Source: Nocardia iowensis (GTDB lineage Bacteria; Actinomycetota; Actinomycetes; Mycobacteriales; Mycobacteriaceae). Taken from it: a stretch of 64,000 nt of DNA. Below are positions 1-8,967 of this stretch, piece after piece. Under the pieces are notes generated by a model that was not told the DNA's origin, searched no databases, and worked only from the letters and a program-made list of their open reading frames with translations. Positions within the stretch are counted from its first letter, which is position 1. The number at the start of each line of letters is the position of its first letter. The stretch is taken from assembly GCF_019222765.1 (NCBI RefSeq), contig NZ_CP078145.1, positions 8,618,001-8,682,000 on the forward strand, written 5' to 3'. The translations under genes and the position numbers were made by a program.

Positions 1-176
1 GTCGCCGGGCCCAACTGTGCGCCGGGGACAAGCACCTTCGGCGCGTCGGCAGTGAAGGTCAGCGAGCCGGTCAGCGGCACGAACTCGGGGGTGTCACCGA
101 CGTCGCCGTCGTCGAGGACGTTCGCGAGGAAGCGCCCGACGACTTTGCCGTACTTCAACGGGGGCAGATCGGCCAT
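1..176 (-). CDS. Phage minor tail protein, N-terminal part only (runs off the left edge)
   Basis: The frame opens at an ATG (base 176) with AAAGG about 9 nt upstream and stays open to the window edge, giving 58 codons. The start reads MADLPPLKYGKVVGRFLANV, followed by a segment ending in LTGSLTFTADAPKVL. Openings of this kind are common in minor tail proteins encoded at the end of actinobacteriophage tail modules. It is the last visible gene of the leftward tail operon, 99 nt after the third collagen-like gene. The rest of the protein is outside the window, so its domain content and exact role (fibre, tip or receptor-binding part) cannot be judged. Confidence 0.6.
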   Translation of the reverse strand, partial: MADLPPLKYGKVVGRFLANVLDDGDVGDTPEFVPLTGSLTFTADAPKVLVPGAQLGPA

Positions 177-275
177 GGATCAATGCCTTTCGGACAGCAG
201 GCAGCCAAACGGCGTACCGGTTTGCGGAAAATGACAGCGGCCGTCTGTGCAGCCGGTGCGGAGATGGGTCGGCGG

Positions 276-1331
276 CTACACAGGTAGCGCGCGAACGTGG
301 ATATGCGAATAGTTGGCGTAGACGTTGTAGCCCCCGCTGCCCTCCACCCGGTGTGCGACGACGTACAGCGTGATTGTCTGGTTCGCGGGTACCACGCCGT
401 ATGTCGACCCGGGCTTGGTCGGATATTGGAAGCCGGGCGAGACCAGCACGTAGTTGATGCGCGGGACTCGGTGACTCCACCCGTATCCGACGAGATCGCC
501 TGTGGGCTTGCCGATACGAACCTCGACATTGCACCGGGTCGGCTGTTCCGTCTGCACCTGCACGCCGCCCTCGACGAGCGGGCGCCATGCCGTCGGCTGC
601 GCCGGAATCGTAATAGCGGCAAGAGTCTTCGTCTCGTCCGTAACGTTGTTTGCGGCAGCGAACTGCTTTTCCCCGATCACCCACGGCCCGTTCGGCCTCG
701 GGCTGGGTACAGGACGGAATTTCTGCGTAGCGGCATCCCAGGCGAGTACATGGTCCTGGCCGAGCGGGCGTTCCTCGTTGATCAGAACATCGGACGCTTC
801 CCGGATCCGGCCACTCACCCCCGGATCACCGACGTCACCGGTCGCACCGCGCGGGAAGGTGATCTCCAACTGCTGAGCCGGTGCGGTGCCCGTGATCCTG
901 GCGGCCGCGGCCGAGCCGGTGGCTCCGGTGACCGCGGTGCCGGTCAGCTGGTTCGGCGCGCCCCGACTACCGACCGTGCGGAAGGCCTCGTCGAAGGCGA
1001 CGAATCCCATTCCGGTCCAGTAGTAGATGCTGTTTTCCGAGACGACGCGCCATGCTTTGCGCGCGTCCGCCGTGGTGAGCTTCAGTTGGTTCAGGGCAGC
1101 CACATCGGCGATGTCGCCTTGCCACGACCAGGGCCACGCCGCCTCGCCTTCCGGCCCGACCGCGCCCTGGTTGCCTTCGCGAAGTTCGATCAGAGCTTCC
1201 CGATCGACCAACTCGAACGGGTTCACCGTGTAGGGCAATCCGATCGAGTCGGCGACCCCACGCATGGTGATCATGATGTCGTCGTCGTAGACGACGGTCG
1301 GTTCGCTGTTCCCAGCGTTGTCGGTGTTCAC
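276..1331 (-). CDS. Collagen-like phage tail fibre/minor tail protein, copy 3
   Basis: A 351-aa protein, third of three tandem paralogues. It has an N-terminal segment; a module with WQGDIADVAALNQL, then KAWRVVSENSIYYWTG; short Gly-X-Y collagen-like stretches (GATGDVGDPG); and a C-terminal beta-rich domain of about 120 residues ending in HIHVRALPV. The start is a GTG at 1331 overlapping the stop of the preceding gene as GTGA, which implies translational coupling. An open frame continues upstream of the GTG, but that part only shadows the neighbouring gene. The likely role is a trimeric fibre or receptor-binding part at the tail tip. The composition (Gly-X-Y plus a C-terminal knob-like domain) supports this, but no specific receptor can be inferred. 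Confidence 0.75.
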   Translation of the reverse strand: MNTDNAGNSEPTVVYDDDIMITMRGVADSIGLPYTVNPFELVDREALIELREGNQGAVGPEGEAAWPWSWQGDIADVAALNQLKLTTADARKAWRVVSENSIYYWTGMGFVAFDEAFRTVGSRGAPNQLTGTAVTGATGSAAAARITGTAPAQQLEITFPRGATGDVGDPGVSGRIREASDVLINEERPLGQDHVLAWDAATQKFRPVPSPRPNGPWVIGEKQFAAANNVTDETKTLAAITIPAQPTAWRPLVEGGVQVQTEQPTRCNVEVRIGKPTGDLVGYGWSHRVPRINYVLVSPGFQYPTKPGSTYGVVPANQTITLYVVAHRVEGSGGYNVYANYSHIHVRALPV

Positions 1332-2401
1332 AGCGCCCCCACGGGCCGGGCCAGGCACACGATCGACGCGTCCTCCATGAAGTAGTCGTAGTTGGCCGTG
1401 CCCGACCGGCGCAGCAATACATGCAGCGTCACCGGCTGACGGGCGGGTACGACACCAACGGTGCTGTCCGGGGTCATTCCGCGCACCGCGTAGTGCGGCT
1501 GGAACCGGGCGAGAGTGCTGGCACCGGTCACGAAGCCGGTGCCGAGCGCGACGAGCTGGCCGGTCACCGAGCCGATGCGTACTTCGGCATCGATACGGGT
1601 GGTGACCTGATTCCAGTTCTCGTCGGGACGCACGACGACACCACCGCTGACTATCGGACGCCAGTCGGTGTCCTGTGCCGGGATGTTCAGCTGGGCAATG
1701 TTTTTCGTCGGGGCGCTGATACCGACCTCCGAGGCGACGAAGCCCGGACCACCGTCCCAGGAACGCCCCTCGCGGATGGTCCACGGTCCGCGTAGGCCGG
1801 GGTACGGCCGCGGCTTCCACTTCCCAACGGTCGGGTCCCATGCCGGTACGGCGCGATCTACGTGCGGACCGTCCGCGTAGTCCGGTGCGTTGCGGATCGG
1901 CCCTGGGCCGCCGACTTCACCCTTGCTGCCCTTGATGCCGCGCGGCACCGTCAGATTCAGCGTCAGATTGGGTGGGGTGCCGGTCACCGACGCCTGGAGC
2001 TCGGACCCTACGGGTCCCGTATCCACCGCGCCGATGGTAATCGTGCACGGCTGTCCGTCGGGTCCCGCGGCACCGAATGCCGCGGCGAACTCGTCGAATC
2101 CGCTGCCGTTCCAGTACACCAATGCCCCGGTGGACAGGATCCGCCATGCCTTGCCCGCATGCGCCATCGTCAGCTTGGGGGTGAGCGCCGAGAGCGCGGT
2201 CTGATCCGCGATGTCACCTTCCCAACGGAACGGCCGAGCGGGCTCACCCTGCTCACCCCGTTTGCCGGGCGTGCCGGTCATCAGTTCCAAGGAACCGTCG
2301 CGCGGCGTACCGTGCATGGACTGCACGACACCCGCCGCACCGACACCTTCGTCGATACCCCGGATCTGCGTGGATGCGAAATACTCTCTTACAGTAGACA
2401 T
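1328..2401 (-). CDS. Collagen-like phage tail fibre/minor tail protein, copy 2
   Basis: A 357-aa paralogue of its two neighbours. The N terminus is followed by the collagen-like run GTPGKRGEQGEPARP, the shared module WEGDIADQTALSAL, then KAWRILSTGALVYWNG, a second Gly-X-Y stretch (GIKGSKGEVGGPGP), and a C-terminal beta domain. The ATG at 2401 follows the stop of copy 1 by six bases (GGTGAG), which also supplies the ribosome-binding site. Its own stop overlaps the GTG of copy 3. The three genes therefore form a coupled cassette. Sequence divergence is greatest in the C-terminal domain, as expected for receptor-binding tips, although that comparison was by eye only. Confidence 0.75.
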   Translation of the reverse strand: MSTVREYFASTQIRGIDEGVGAAGVVQSMHGTPRDGSLELMTGTPGKRGEQGEPARPFRWEGDIADQTALSALTPKLTMAHAGKAWRILSTGALVYWNGSGFDEFAAAFGAAGPDGQPCTITIGAVDTGPVGSELQASVTGTPPNLTLNLTVPRGIKGSKGEVGGPGPIRNAPDYADGPHVDRAVPAWDPTVGKWKPRPYPGLRGPWTIREGRSWDGGPGFVASEVGISAPTKNIAQLNIPAQDTDWRPIVSGGVVVRPDENWNQVTTRIDAEVRIGSVTGQLVALGTGFVTGASTLARFQPHYAVRGMTPDSTVGVVPARQPVTLHVLLRRSGTANYDYFMEDASIVCLARPVGAL

Positions 2402-2407
2402 CTCACC

Positions 2408-3448
2408 TCACTCGATTGGTTCTGCGAAGACGACGATCGATGCGCGGGTGGGCGAGAATCCGATCTTGCCGCTGCCGGCGCCGACCTTCTCGACCGCGAC
2501 CAGCAGATTCGCGGGCTGCCCTGCGGGAACTGTCGCGAAATCCGAGGTCGGCGACAGCACTTTCGACGTGGTGCCATCGCGATAGCACGGGACGACCGGC
2601 AGGTACAGCCAATCGCCGGAGGAGGCGATACAGGTGGCGACGATCTCGCCCTGCGAATGGTGTAGCCGCACGGTCGTTTCCGCGGAGTGCTCCGGGTTGG
2701 GGTCCGCGCGATTGTAGATGTGCCCATATACGACGGGTCGCCATCGGAAGGGCAGTGGCGGAATGGTGAAGGTACCGCCCTCGACTCGGCCGGTGGCCTC
2801 CTGCCGTTCGGGCGCGAAGTCTTCCTGGTACCACGACCAAGGACCGAGCCCAAGGGGCGCGGCCGACGACCGGAATTTCCGGCTGGACCGGTCGTAGGCG
2901 AACACACTGCCCACACCCGGCGCCCGCACCTTGTCATAGTCCGGGGATTCGATGATCGGTCCGGATGCACCCGGCGGCCCCTTCGGTCCGCGCAGACCCG
3001 CGGGGGCGGTCACCTTCACCTTCTGCTCCGCCCCCGCCCCGGTGAACTCGACGGCAGCTACGGTCAGGTTCTCCTGGTGCTTCGTCTCCGTGACGGTGAT
3101 CGTGGTCGGTGCGGCGACCGGTCCCTGCGGCCCGACCGCATCCGGTGAATGCCGCCACTCGGTACCGGTCCAGACGTCCATGCCGTTGTCGTCGAGCCGA
3201 TGCCACCAGCTGCCGCGATCCTCCGGCCCCAGCCCGGTCGGCCGGGCCGCCGCGTTGGGGATCGTGCCCATTTTCCGGAACGTGGTGCGTGGTCGACCCC
3301 GCCTGCCGGGCTCGCCGGGCGGGCCGGGCGGGAGGGCCAGTTTCGCGGAGCCGTCAGAGATGGTCGTCTGCGCGGCCAGGACGGGCAGCCCGTCGACGTC
3401 GGGCACCCGCCTGATGGTGATGTGGGCGGGAAAAGTTATGTCCGCCAT
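2408..3448 (-). CDS. Collagen-like phage tail fibre/minor tail protein, copy 1
   Basis: A 346-aa protein starting MADITFPAHITIRRVPDVDG at an ATG (3448) preceded by AGGAGA. Collagen-like segments occur near residue 45 (PPGPPGEPGRRGRP) and in the middle (GLRGPKGPPGASGP). They flank a W-rich module (SWWHRLDDNGMDVWTG) equivalent to the DIADxxAL/KAW module of the two downstream paralogues. A C-terminal domain of about 130 residues ends in SIVVFAEPIE. It lies directly downstream of the Gp37-like tail-tip gene, the usual position for fibres and receptor-binding proteins. An upstream in-frame extension exists but lacks a ribosome-binding site and overlaps the previous gene. Confidence 0.75.
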   Translation of the reverse strand: MADITFPAHITIRRVPDVDGLPVLAAQTTISDGSAKLALPPGPPGEPGRRGRPRTTFRKMGTIPNAAARPTGLGPEDRGSWWHRLDDNGMDVWTGTEWRHSPDAVGPQGPVAAPTTITVTETKHQENLTVAAVEFTGAGAEQKVKVTAPAGLRGPKGPPGASGPIIESPDYDKVRAPGVGSVFAYDRSSRKFRSSAAPLGLGPWSWYQEDFAPERQEATGRVEGGTFTIPPLPFRWRPVVYGHIYNRADPNPEHSAETTVRLHHSQGEIVATCIASSGDWLYLPVVPCYRDGTTSKVLSPTSDFATVPAGQPANLLVAVEKVGAGSGKIGFSPTRASIVVFAEPIE

Positions 3449-3471
3449 GGTTTCTCCTCTTCGAAAAGGGC

Positions 3472-5091
3472 TCAGAAGATGAGCAGGTCGAGATCGGCGC
3501 CGACGTCGGTAGCCAGATCCTTGATCGCGGCGGCGACGCGGCCGAGCCGCTGCCATGCCTTGACGATCGAGTCCTCTTCATCCGATCCGTCGCCGACCAC
3601 GATGTGCCATTTCGCGGCGGTCTCGCGGTCGTCGGTGAAGGTCAGCTCGGTCACGTAATCGGTGAAGATCTTCCCGTCCAAGGCGAAGCCGATCTGGTCG
3701 CCGAGCCCGTAGTCCTGACCGAGGATGTAGGGGGCGTTGTCCTCGACGGTCACCCGCTTGCTGGTGTAGCCGCGGGTCAGGTGCATGCCCTGGCGGGCGG
3801 CGACCAGGCCGTCGAGGTTGAATGCCTTGTCGCTACCCGAGATGTACAGCTCGCGGAAGGCGTACGGACCTGCGCGGTCTACCCGCTCCATGTTGCGGTA
3901 GACATTCCATGCGAGGAATACGTCGTTGAGCTGACCGCGGTACAGCCAGCCGAGCCCGATGAGCGACAGCAAACCCTTGATCACGAATTCGATGCCCGCG
4001 TTCACCCAACCGGGCGATCGGCCGCCGATGATGATGTCGGTAGCGGTGGGCTTGTGCAGTGCGATCTCGGATTTGCCGATCCCGGAGTACTCGCCTTCGA
4101 AGTACCAGACCCACGGATAGTTCCGGAAGGTGCCCTGGCTGAGGCGTTCTCCGTACACCGCTTCGTATTCGGTGGCGGAGTCGAGGTTCGGATAGCGCAC
4201 GGGCGTGGTGCCGTCGCCGGTGAATTCCTCGATCCAGGACCGGATTCCGTCTAGCAGAGTGCCCGTAGGGCCGGTGACGCCGGACTTGTCCACCGTCTCC
4301 AGCACCACGGTCGGCCGGTCCAGGTAGAACCATTCCGGCGCCGGCTGTTCATCTTCGTCGGGCAGGAAGAACCGGGCGGTCAGCATGACACCGGAGTCTT
4401 CGAGCATGGGAGCGAACAGCTTGTCGGCCATGTCGAAGCGGGCCGAGGCCGCGCTCCATTTACTGGTGTCGTGCAACGGATCCACCGGCACTACAGCGAT
4501 CGGGAAGAGCAGGTTGCCGGTGCCGCCCCACTCCGGCTTGTTGGCATGCAGAGGCGGCACCCAACCCGGCGCCTGCAGGCGCATCAGGTTGGTCGTCAGA
4601 TAGTTGGTGATAATCGTGCGGACCGGCCCGAACTGGATCATATGCCGCGGGAACTGGGCGAGGATCGGGGCGAAAGGGCTTGCCCAGCAACAGATCGTCG
4701 CGATGTGGTTCCAGCAGTGGATGGCCTCGATGTCGACGGTTTCGACGCCGTATTCGTCCCGCACGATCGACGCCTTGGTGATGTAGCCGTCCCAGCGGAA
4801 CCCCTTGGTGTTCACGGTGATCGGGATGGTGGCGTCTTCGCGGTCTTCGTTGTTGAAGAGGTGGTCGAAGTGGACCATGTCGCGCGGGCAGATCATCTTG
4901 AGCCCGCCGGGCGCGTTGCGGGGGTAGGTGAATTCCAGCGAAAGGTAGCTGTGCTCTTCGCCGACCTCCTGCATCCACTTGTTCCAATAGCGCACCAGGA
5001 CGTCGGGATCGCGCAGCTTGTCCTGTTCGTCCTTGTACGCTTTGTCCATTCGCAGTGCTTCGCCCTGCGGGTCCCATGCCGGCATGCTCAT
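3472..5091 (-). CDS. Siphovirus Gp37-like tail-tip (baseplate hub) protein
   Basis: A 539-aa protein from an ATG at 5091 that overlaps the previous stop as TGATG. It resembles the large tail-tip family annotated in actinophages as Gp37-like (ReqiPepy6 type), a Tal-like baseplate component. Recognisable segments include LEFTYPRNAPGGLKMICPRD, WDGYITKASIVRDEYGVETV and, near the C terminus, HLTRGYTSKRVTVEDNAPYI followed by GDQIGFALDGKIF. Gene order (tape measure, distal tail protein, this gene, fibres) fits the tip-hub role. The family assignment is from memory of actinophage tail modules; the structural role is inferred from position and length. Confidence 0.7.
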   Translation of the reverse strand: MSMPAWDPQGEALRMDKAYKDEQDKLRDPDVLVRYWNKWMQEVGEEHSYLSLEFTYPRNAPGGLKMICPRDMVHFDHLFNNEDREDATIPITVNTKGFRWDGYITKASIVRDEYGVETVDIEAIHCWNHIATICCWASPFAPILAQFPRHMIQFGPVRTIITNYLTTNLMRLQAPGWVPPLHANKPEWGGTGNLLFPIAVVPVDPLHDTSKWSAASARFDMADKLFAPMLEDSGVMLTARFFLPDEDEQPAPEWFYLDRPTVVLETVDKSGVTGPTGTLLDGIRSWIEEFTGDGTTPVRYPNLDSATEYEAVYGERLSQGTFRNYPWVWYFEGEYSGIGKSEIALHKPTATDIIIGGRSPGWVNAGIEFVIKGLLSLIGLGWLYRGQLNDVFLAWNVYRNMERVDRAGPYAFRELYISGSDKAFNLDGLVAARQGMHLTRGYTSKRVTVEDNAPYILGQDYGLGDQIGFALDGKIFTDYVTELTFTDDRETAAKWHIVVGDGSDEEDSIVKAWQRLGRVAAAIKDLATDVGADLDLLIF

Positions 5092-5987
5092 CAGAACGGC
5101 CTCGACGATCGCGGCGTGACCGAGACGATCAGGCTGGACTGCAGATTGCCGCCGTCGACCTGGACGATGATGTCGGTGGCACTCCATGGCGGCAGCGCGG
5201 CGAGCCAGCGCCGACCGGCCAACTGGCCCCAGACATTCTGGACTTTCTCCGAACCCGCCGAGTACAAGCGAGCGGTGCGGTGACGCGGATGAGTATCGAT
5301 CCGTAGCGTCTGATTAGCCGTTAGCCTCGGCGTATGCACCAACCGGGGTTGGTCGCCTCCCGTGGGATCCAGAATCGCCCAGCGCCCTGGACCATTCATC
5401 GTGTAGCGCGGCCAGGCAGGCTGGTCGGCGGCATTGCGCGCCCGCACCTTGCCCTCGTTGAGGCCCAATGTATTGGTCCACACCGCTGTTTCGTCGAAAT
5501 GCCGTTCCAGCGGATCCATTGCCGTCGCCGACATCTTGTACAGCGCAACGGCATTGCGGGCCGGATCGATCTCGCCGACGGCTTCGGGTGCGCTGTCGAG
5601 CTGCACCTGCTGAAACCGCCAGCCCTGATGACGGGTGAAAAACCCGATGGTGGACGGCTTGTCGGTACTCCAGCCACGGAACCACGCGTCGTGCACGGCG
5701 AAGAAGTCCCGGGCCGCGTGCGCGCCAGAGCTTTTCGCGGCCGGGGAGATCACGGCGATGAAATCCCACTCCTTCTTCGCGCGGATCGACCGTTGGAAGG
5801 TCGCGCCGTCCTGGCGGGCACCCTCGTTGACGAGCAGCTGTACCGGGGCGAACATATATCCGGTCTGGTTCGACAGCCGAACACCTTCCCGACCGGCATT
5901 CGCGCCGGACAGGTGCCACACCCGGCCGTTGACGTCCCACAGGACGACCTTCGTGTACTGGTTGTTGTCCAAAAGTTGGTGGGTCAT
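5091..5987 (-). CDS. Distal tail protein-like (Dit-type) minor tail protein
   Basis: A 298-aa protein, MTHQLLDNNQYTKVVLWDVN at its start, beginning at an ATG (5987) that overlaps the tape-measure stop as ATGA. It lies immediately after the tape-measure-like gene and before the Gp37-like hub, the standard place for the distal tail protein joining tube and tip. The middle has alternating beta-type sequence (GFFTRHQGWRFQQVQLD) and a C-terminal domain with GRWAILDPTGGDQPR and a WxATDIIVQV segment that fit a galectin-like Dit C-terminal domain. Family membership is inferred mainly from position and size. A long open frame upstream of this ATG is only the shadow of the tape-measure gene. Confidence 0.65.
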   Translation of the reverse strand: MTHQLLDNNQYTKVVLWDVNGRVWHLSGANAGREGVRLSNQTGYMFAPVQLLVNEGARQDGATFQRSIRAKKEWDFIAVISPAAKSSGAHAARDFFAVHDAWFRGWSTDKPSTIGFFTRHQGWRFQQVQLDSAPEAVGEIDPARNAVALYKMSATAMDPLERHFDETAVWTNTLGLNEGKVRARNAADQPAWPRYTMNGPGRWAILDPTGGDQPRLVHTPRLTANQTLRIDTHPRHRTARLYSAGSEKVQNVWGQLAGRRWLAALPPWSATDIIVQVDGGNLQSSLIVSVTPRSSRPF

Positions 5988-8488
5988 CGGCCGAGCCCTC
6001 CTCCGCGTTGTTGCGCCACCGTGCGACGCCGGCGAACCCGCTCCACCGCGATGGCGGCGCTCTTGGGGTCCATGCCGTTGAAGTTGTAGATGTCTCCCCT
6101 GGCGGTCCGACCGCCCGGACCTTTGGCGAGGTTGGTCAGGCCGAAACCGCTGCCGAGCTCCTCTTTCACCCCGCTGGCCACGATTTCGATCGGCTTGGTG
6201 ATGAACTCCGCGGCGGTGTTGGCGACCATCGAACCGATCATCGAGCCGACCGCGGGAGCCAGCGCGCCCAGCGGACCGAGGAACGGGGCGACCAATGTTC
6301 CGGCCGCGGTACCGAGCGTGCTGCCGACTGTCGACGCCGCGCCCTTGATCGCGCCGGTGATACCGCCGACCAGGCCGTTCTGCTGCAGGCCGGCGATGCC
6401 ACCTTGCAAGGCGGCGAGGCCGGCCTGCTGATCCCGGGTCATCTGCGGCGTCGGCGTCTGGGCGCCCGTGGGGCTCCAGTCGATACCGGTGTACTCCTTG
6501 ACGACCGCGGCGATGCTCGACGACCACTTGCCTTCGGGATCGACACTCTTGTAGAGGTCGCCGAGCGCGTCGCCCTGCTGGGCGCCGAATTGGGCGCCTG
6601 CTTCGATGATCTGGTTGCCGTTCGGACCCAGCAGCGGCGCGAGCACGGAGGCCGCGTCCCCGCCGAGCTTGCCGCCCGCGACGTTGAGGAAATCTTTGAA
6701 ACTGCTGGTATACGGGTTGTAGATCTCGTCGCTCAGCGCCAGTGACTGTGCACCGAATCCGGCCGCGCCGACTGCCGGAGTTCCTGCGATCGGCGAATCA
6801 CCCTGCGGCACATAGTCACTCGAGCCCGGAGTGAGGGACCCAGTGCTCTGCCCGCTCGGCAGCCCGTTGTTGTTCGGGCGGTTGCGGACCAGATACGAAC
6901 CTGACGGGGATTGAGCCGTAGCGGGGTGGGCACCGTAAATGTACGAGCCGCCACCGGAATACGAGGACCCCCCACCGGATGCTTCGGCGCTCTCAACCGT
7001 CTGCTGGGGCACGACCGAATTTCCGCCATCACCGCTGCCGCTTTCCCCGGTGCCGAGGCTGGTCGGCCCACTGGCACCGAGACCAGGTCCGCCGGATTCG
7101 CCGGTCAACGTCATCGACGCGGACAGACTGCCGCCGAACTTCGCGCCGATCAGGCTGCCGAGCTGGGCGCCGATTACCGGCGCCAACGAGCCGTCGGGTC
7201 CGAGTGCGGGCGCGAGCACTGTGCCCAATGCGGCACCGACCCGGCTGCCCGCGTCGGTTGCCGCACCGACGATGCCGTGCGCCAGGGCGGTGGACAGTGA
7301 CCCCAATGGATTGACGCCCCCGGTGCGCACCGACTCGGCCTCGCTGCCGGTCGACGCGGTCCCGATCGGCGCCTGGTACGCGCGACCGAAGCCGAGTGCC
7401 CCCGGCGTGCCCTGCGTCCGCACCTGCATGGCGGCACCCAACGGATTGGGTTCGCCGAGGTCGGGCGGATCGGAGCGAGTCACCGACTCCTGGGTCGGGG
7501 CGCCTGCCGTACCTGCGGACCCGAACACCGAGCTCAGCACGCCGCCCGGCCCGAAGGCAGGTGCGACTATCGAACCGAGCGCGGCACCGGTGGCGCCGCC
7601 CGCGTTAATGGCGGCATTCCCGATGCCGCCCAGCACATCTGCGACCAAGCCGAATAGACCGAAATCCTGCGGCCGGAATGGAGCGTCCGGGCCCGCCGGG
7701 GCGATCGGGTTGCGCAGCAGATCTCGCCACGACTGCGCCGCCGAGCCTCCGGCGCCGACCAAGCCGCCGTCGGCGAAGCCCGGCAGCATGCCGCCCAGAT
7801 AGGCCGGGGACGGCACCCAGCCGCCATTGATCGCGGCCAGCAGTGGCAACGCGTTCGACGTTGCCGCGGCATTGACCACGAACTCACCGGGGGACAACCG
7901 GGCGAGAACCTTGTCTTGCCGTGGCCCACCCGACCCGGAGACCATGCCGCCGTTCGCGAATCGCTGCGGCGTCCGGTCCTCAATGCCCGAGCCGGGCACA
8001 CCCGATTCATCGACAACCTCGTCGCCGGAATCGTTGTCGCCGTTGCGGTCCCCCACCGGACCGGACAGTGTCGCCCTCGAGCTGATCCGGACGATCCGGG
8101 TCCGGGTCTTGGCGTCTTTGGCCTCCGGGGCATAGCGGTTGAGTGCGCCTGTCGCGATCCAGTTGGCGAAGAACCTCGGTACCGCACCGAGGACTTCCTG
8201 GAAAGCCTGTGCCAGCGAACCGATCTGGACGGAATCGCCGGTGATCCCGTTCGCCGACACCGACGAGTCGCCTGCCACCAGGATCGGATCGTCGCCGGGG
8301 AGGGTGATGACCGACGTGCCGGTGACCTTCCCGCCCTCCCAGACCGCCCCGCTCGGCAACGAGACCTTCTGTCCGGGGGCGGGCTGGCCGCTATTGGCCA
8401 TGGCCAGGATGTCCGGCATCGCCATCACCGGCGGGCGCGCGGCCGAAGGGCGCTTCGAGTCCGGCGGAGTCCGCACATCGGAGCTCAT
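5984..8488 (-). CDS. Tape-measure-like tail protein with repeated LAP-x-LGP modules and C-terminal NFNGM motif
   Basis: An 834-aa protein from an ATG at 8488 with GGAG six nt upstream; an in-frame GTG at 8500 lacks a ribosome-binding site. Around residue 180 it has the tape-measure-type sequence FANGGMVSGSGGPRQDKVLA, then LSPGEFVVNAAATSNALPLL. It lacks the long coiled-coil N-terminal region typical of tape measures. At least four related modules follow (IVAPAFGPGG, VLAPALGPDG, VLAPLLGPNG, LVAPFLGPLG), each beside Gly/Ala-rich, weakly hydrophobic helices, separated by Ser/Gly linkers. The C terminus has a basic RRRR stretch preceded by the NFNGMDPKSA motif (about residue 802), shared with the toxin gene in this element. 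The position after two frameshift-linked chaperones supports the tape-measure role. Confidence 0.75.
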   Translation of the reverse strand: MSSDVRTPPDSKRPSAARPPVMAMPDILAMANSGQPAPGQKVSLPSGAVWEGGKVTGTSVITLPGDDPILVAGDSSVSANGITGDSVQIGSLAQAFQEVLGAVPRFFANWIATGALNRYAPEAKDAKTRTRIVRISSRATLSGPVGDRNGDNDSGDEVVDESGVPGSGIEDRTPQRFANGGMVSGSGGPRQDKVLARLSPGEFVVNAAATSNALPLLAAINGGWVPSPAYLGGMLPGFADGGLVGAGGSAAQSWRDLLRNPIAPAGPDAPFRPQDFGLFGLVADVLGGIGNAAINAGGATGAALGSIVAPAFGPGGVLSSVFGSAGTAGAPTQESVTRSDPPDLGEPNPLGAAMQVRTQGTPGALGFGRAYQAPIGTASTGSEAESVRTGGVNPLGSLSTALAHGIVGAATDAGSRVGAALGTVLAPALGPDGSLAPVIGAQLGSLIGAKFGGSLSASMTLTGESGGPGLGASGPTSLGTGESGSGDGGNSVVPQQTVESAEASGGGSSYSGGGSYIYGAHPATAQSPSGSYLVRNRPNNNGLPSGQSTGSLTPGSSDYVPQGDSPIAGTPAVGAAGFGAQSLALSDEIYNPYTSSFKDFLNVAGGKLGGDAASVLAPLLGPNGNQIIEAGAQFGAQQGDALGDLYKSVDPEGKWSSSIAAVVKEYTGIDWSPTGAQTPTPQMTRDQQAGLAALQGGIAGLQQNGLVGGITGAIKGAASTVGSTLGTAAGTLVAPFLGPLGALAPAVGSMIGSMVANTAAEFITKPIEIVASGVKEELGSGFGLTNLAKGPGGRTARGDIYNFNGMDPKSAAIAVERVRRRRTVAQQRGGGLGR

Positions 8489-8550
8489 TTGTTTCTCCAC
8501 ATTCGCATCTACTTTCTCGGCCGTGTGCGCAGATCAACACCCGCGAGCAA

Positions 8551-8967
8551 TTACTCGTCCCAGTTGAGGAACTCGTTCATCTCGCCGATGCCGGTGGGCG
8601 TGCCGACTCGCTCGCGATCGGACTTCACGCCCGGCCGTGGCACAAGTTCCGGACGGTTGCGCCCATTTCTGGCGTCGTCGGTTTTCGCCCACACGAGCCA
8701 GCGCAGTGAATCGGTGATGTCGGCGAGCAAGAACTGGTCGAGTTGCCAGCGGTAGGTGTCGGGGTTCATCGCACGGAACAGCGCGGATTCGGCGGGCAGC
8801 CATCGGATGATCGCCTTCAGCTCACGCCAGCCGAGCACTTCGGTGCCGAGCTGATGCAATCGCAAGCCGAGCGTGATCAGGTCGTATTCGATAGCCTCGC
8901 AATGCTCTTCGAGAAGAGCATCGAGGCTTAGGATTCCCCCAGGTTGACTCCCGAGTGGGTGCGCCAC
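8551..8967 (-). CDS. Tail assembly chaperone, second frame (gpT-like, made by -1 frameshift)
   Basis: A frame of up to 138 codons in the -1 phase relative to the preceding 96-aa gene, overlapping it by about 40 nt. It reads SLDALLEEHCEAIEYDLITL, then LRLHQLGTEVLGWRELKAII, the hallmark of the frameshifted half of siphophage tail-assembly chaperones. Its first codon (GTG at 8967) lies inside the upstream frame and has no convincing ribosome-binding site, so translation as a fusion through the slippery G-run at 8934-8940 is more likely than an independent start. The fused product (8551-9218) would act with the shorter protein on the tape measure during tail-tube assembly. Confidence 0.7.
   Translation of the reverse strand: MAHPLGSQPGGILSLDALLEEHCEAIEYDLITLGLRLHQLGTEVLGWRELKAIIRWLPAESALFRAMNPDTYRWQLDQFLLADITDSLRWLVWAKTDDARNGRNRPELVPRPGVKSDRERVGTPTGIGEMNEFLNWDE

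Noticed and set aside
1332..1841. N-terminal extension of the third collagen-like gene in an open upstream frame
   Set aside because: It lies wholly within the preceding gene and its translation is Arg-rich noise; the GTGA overlap gives a natural start.
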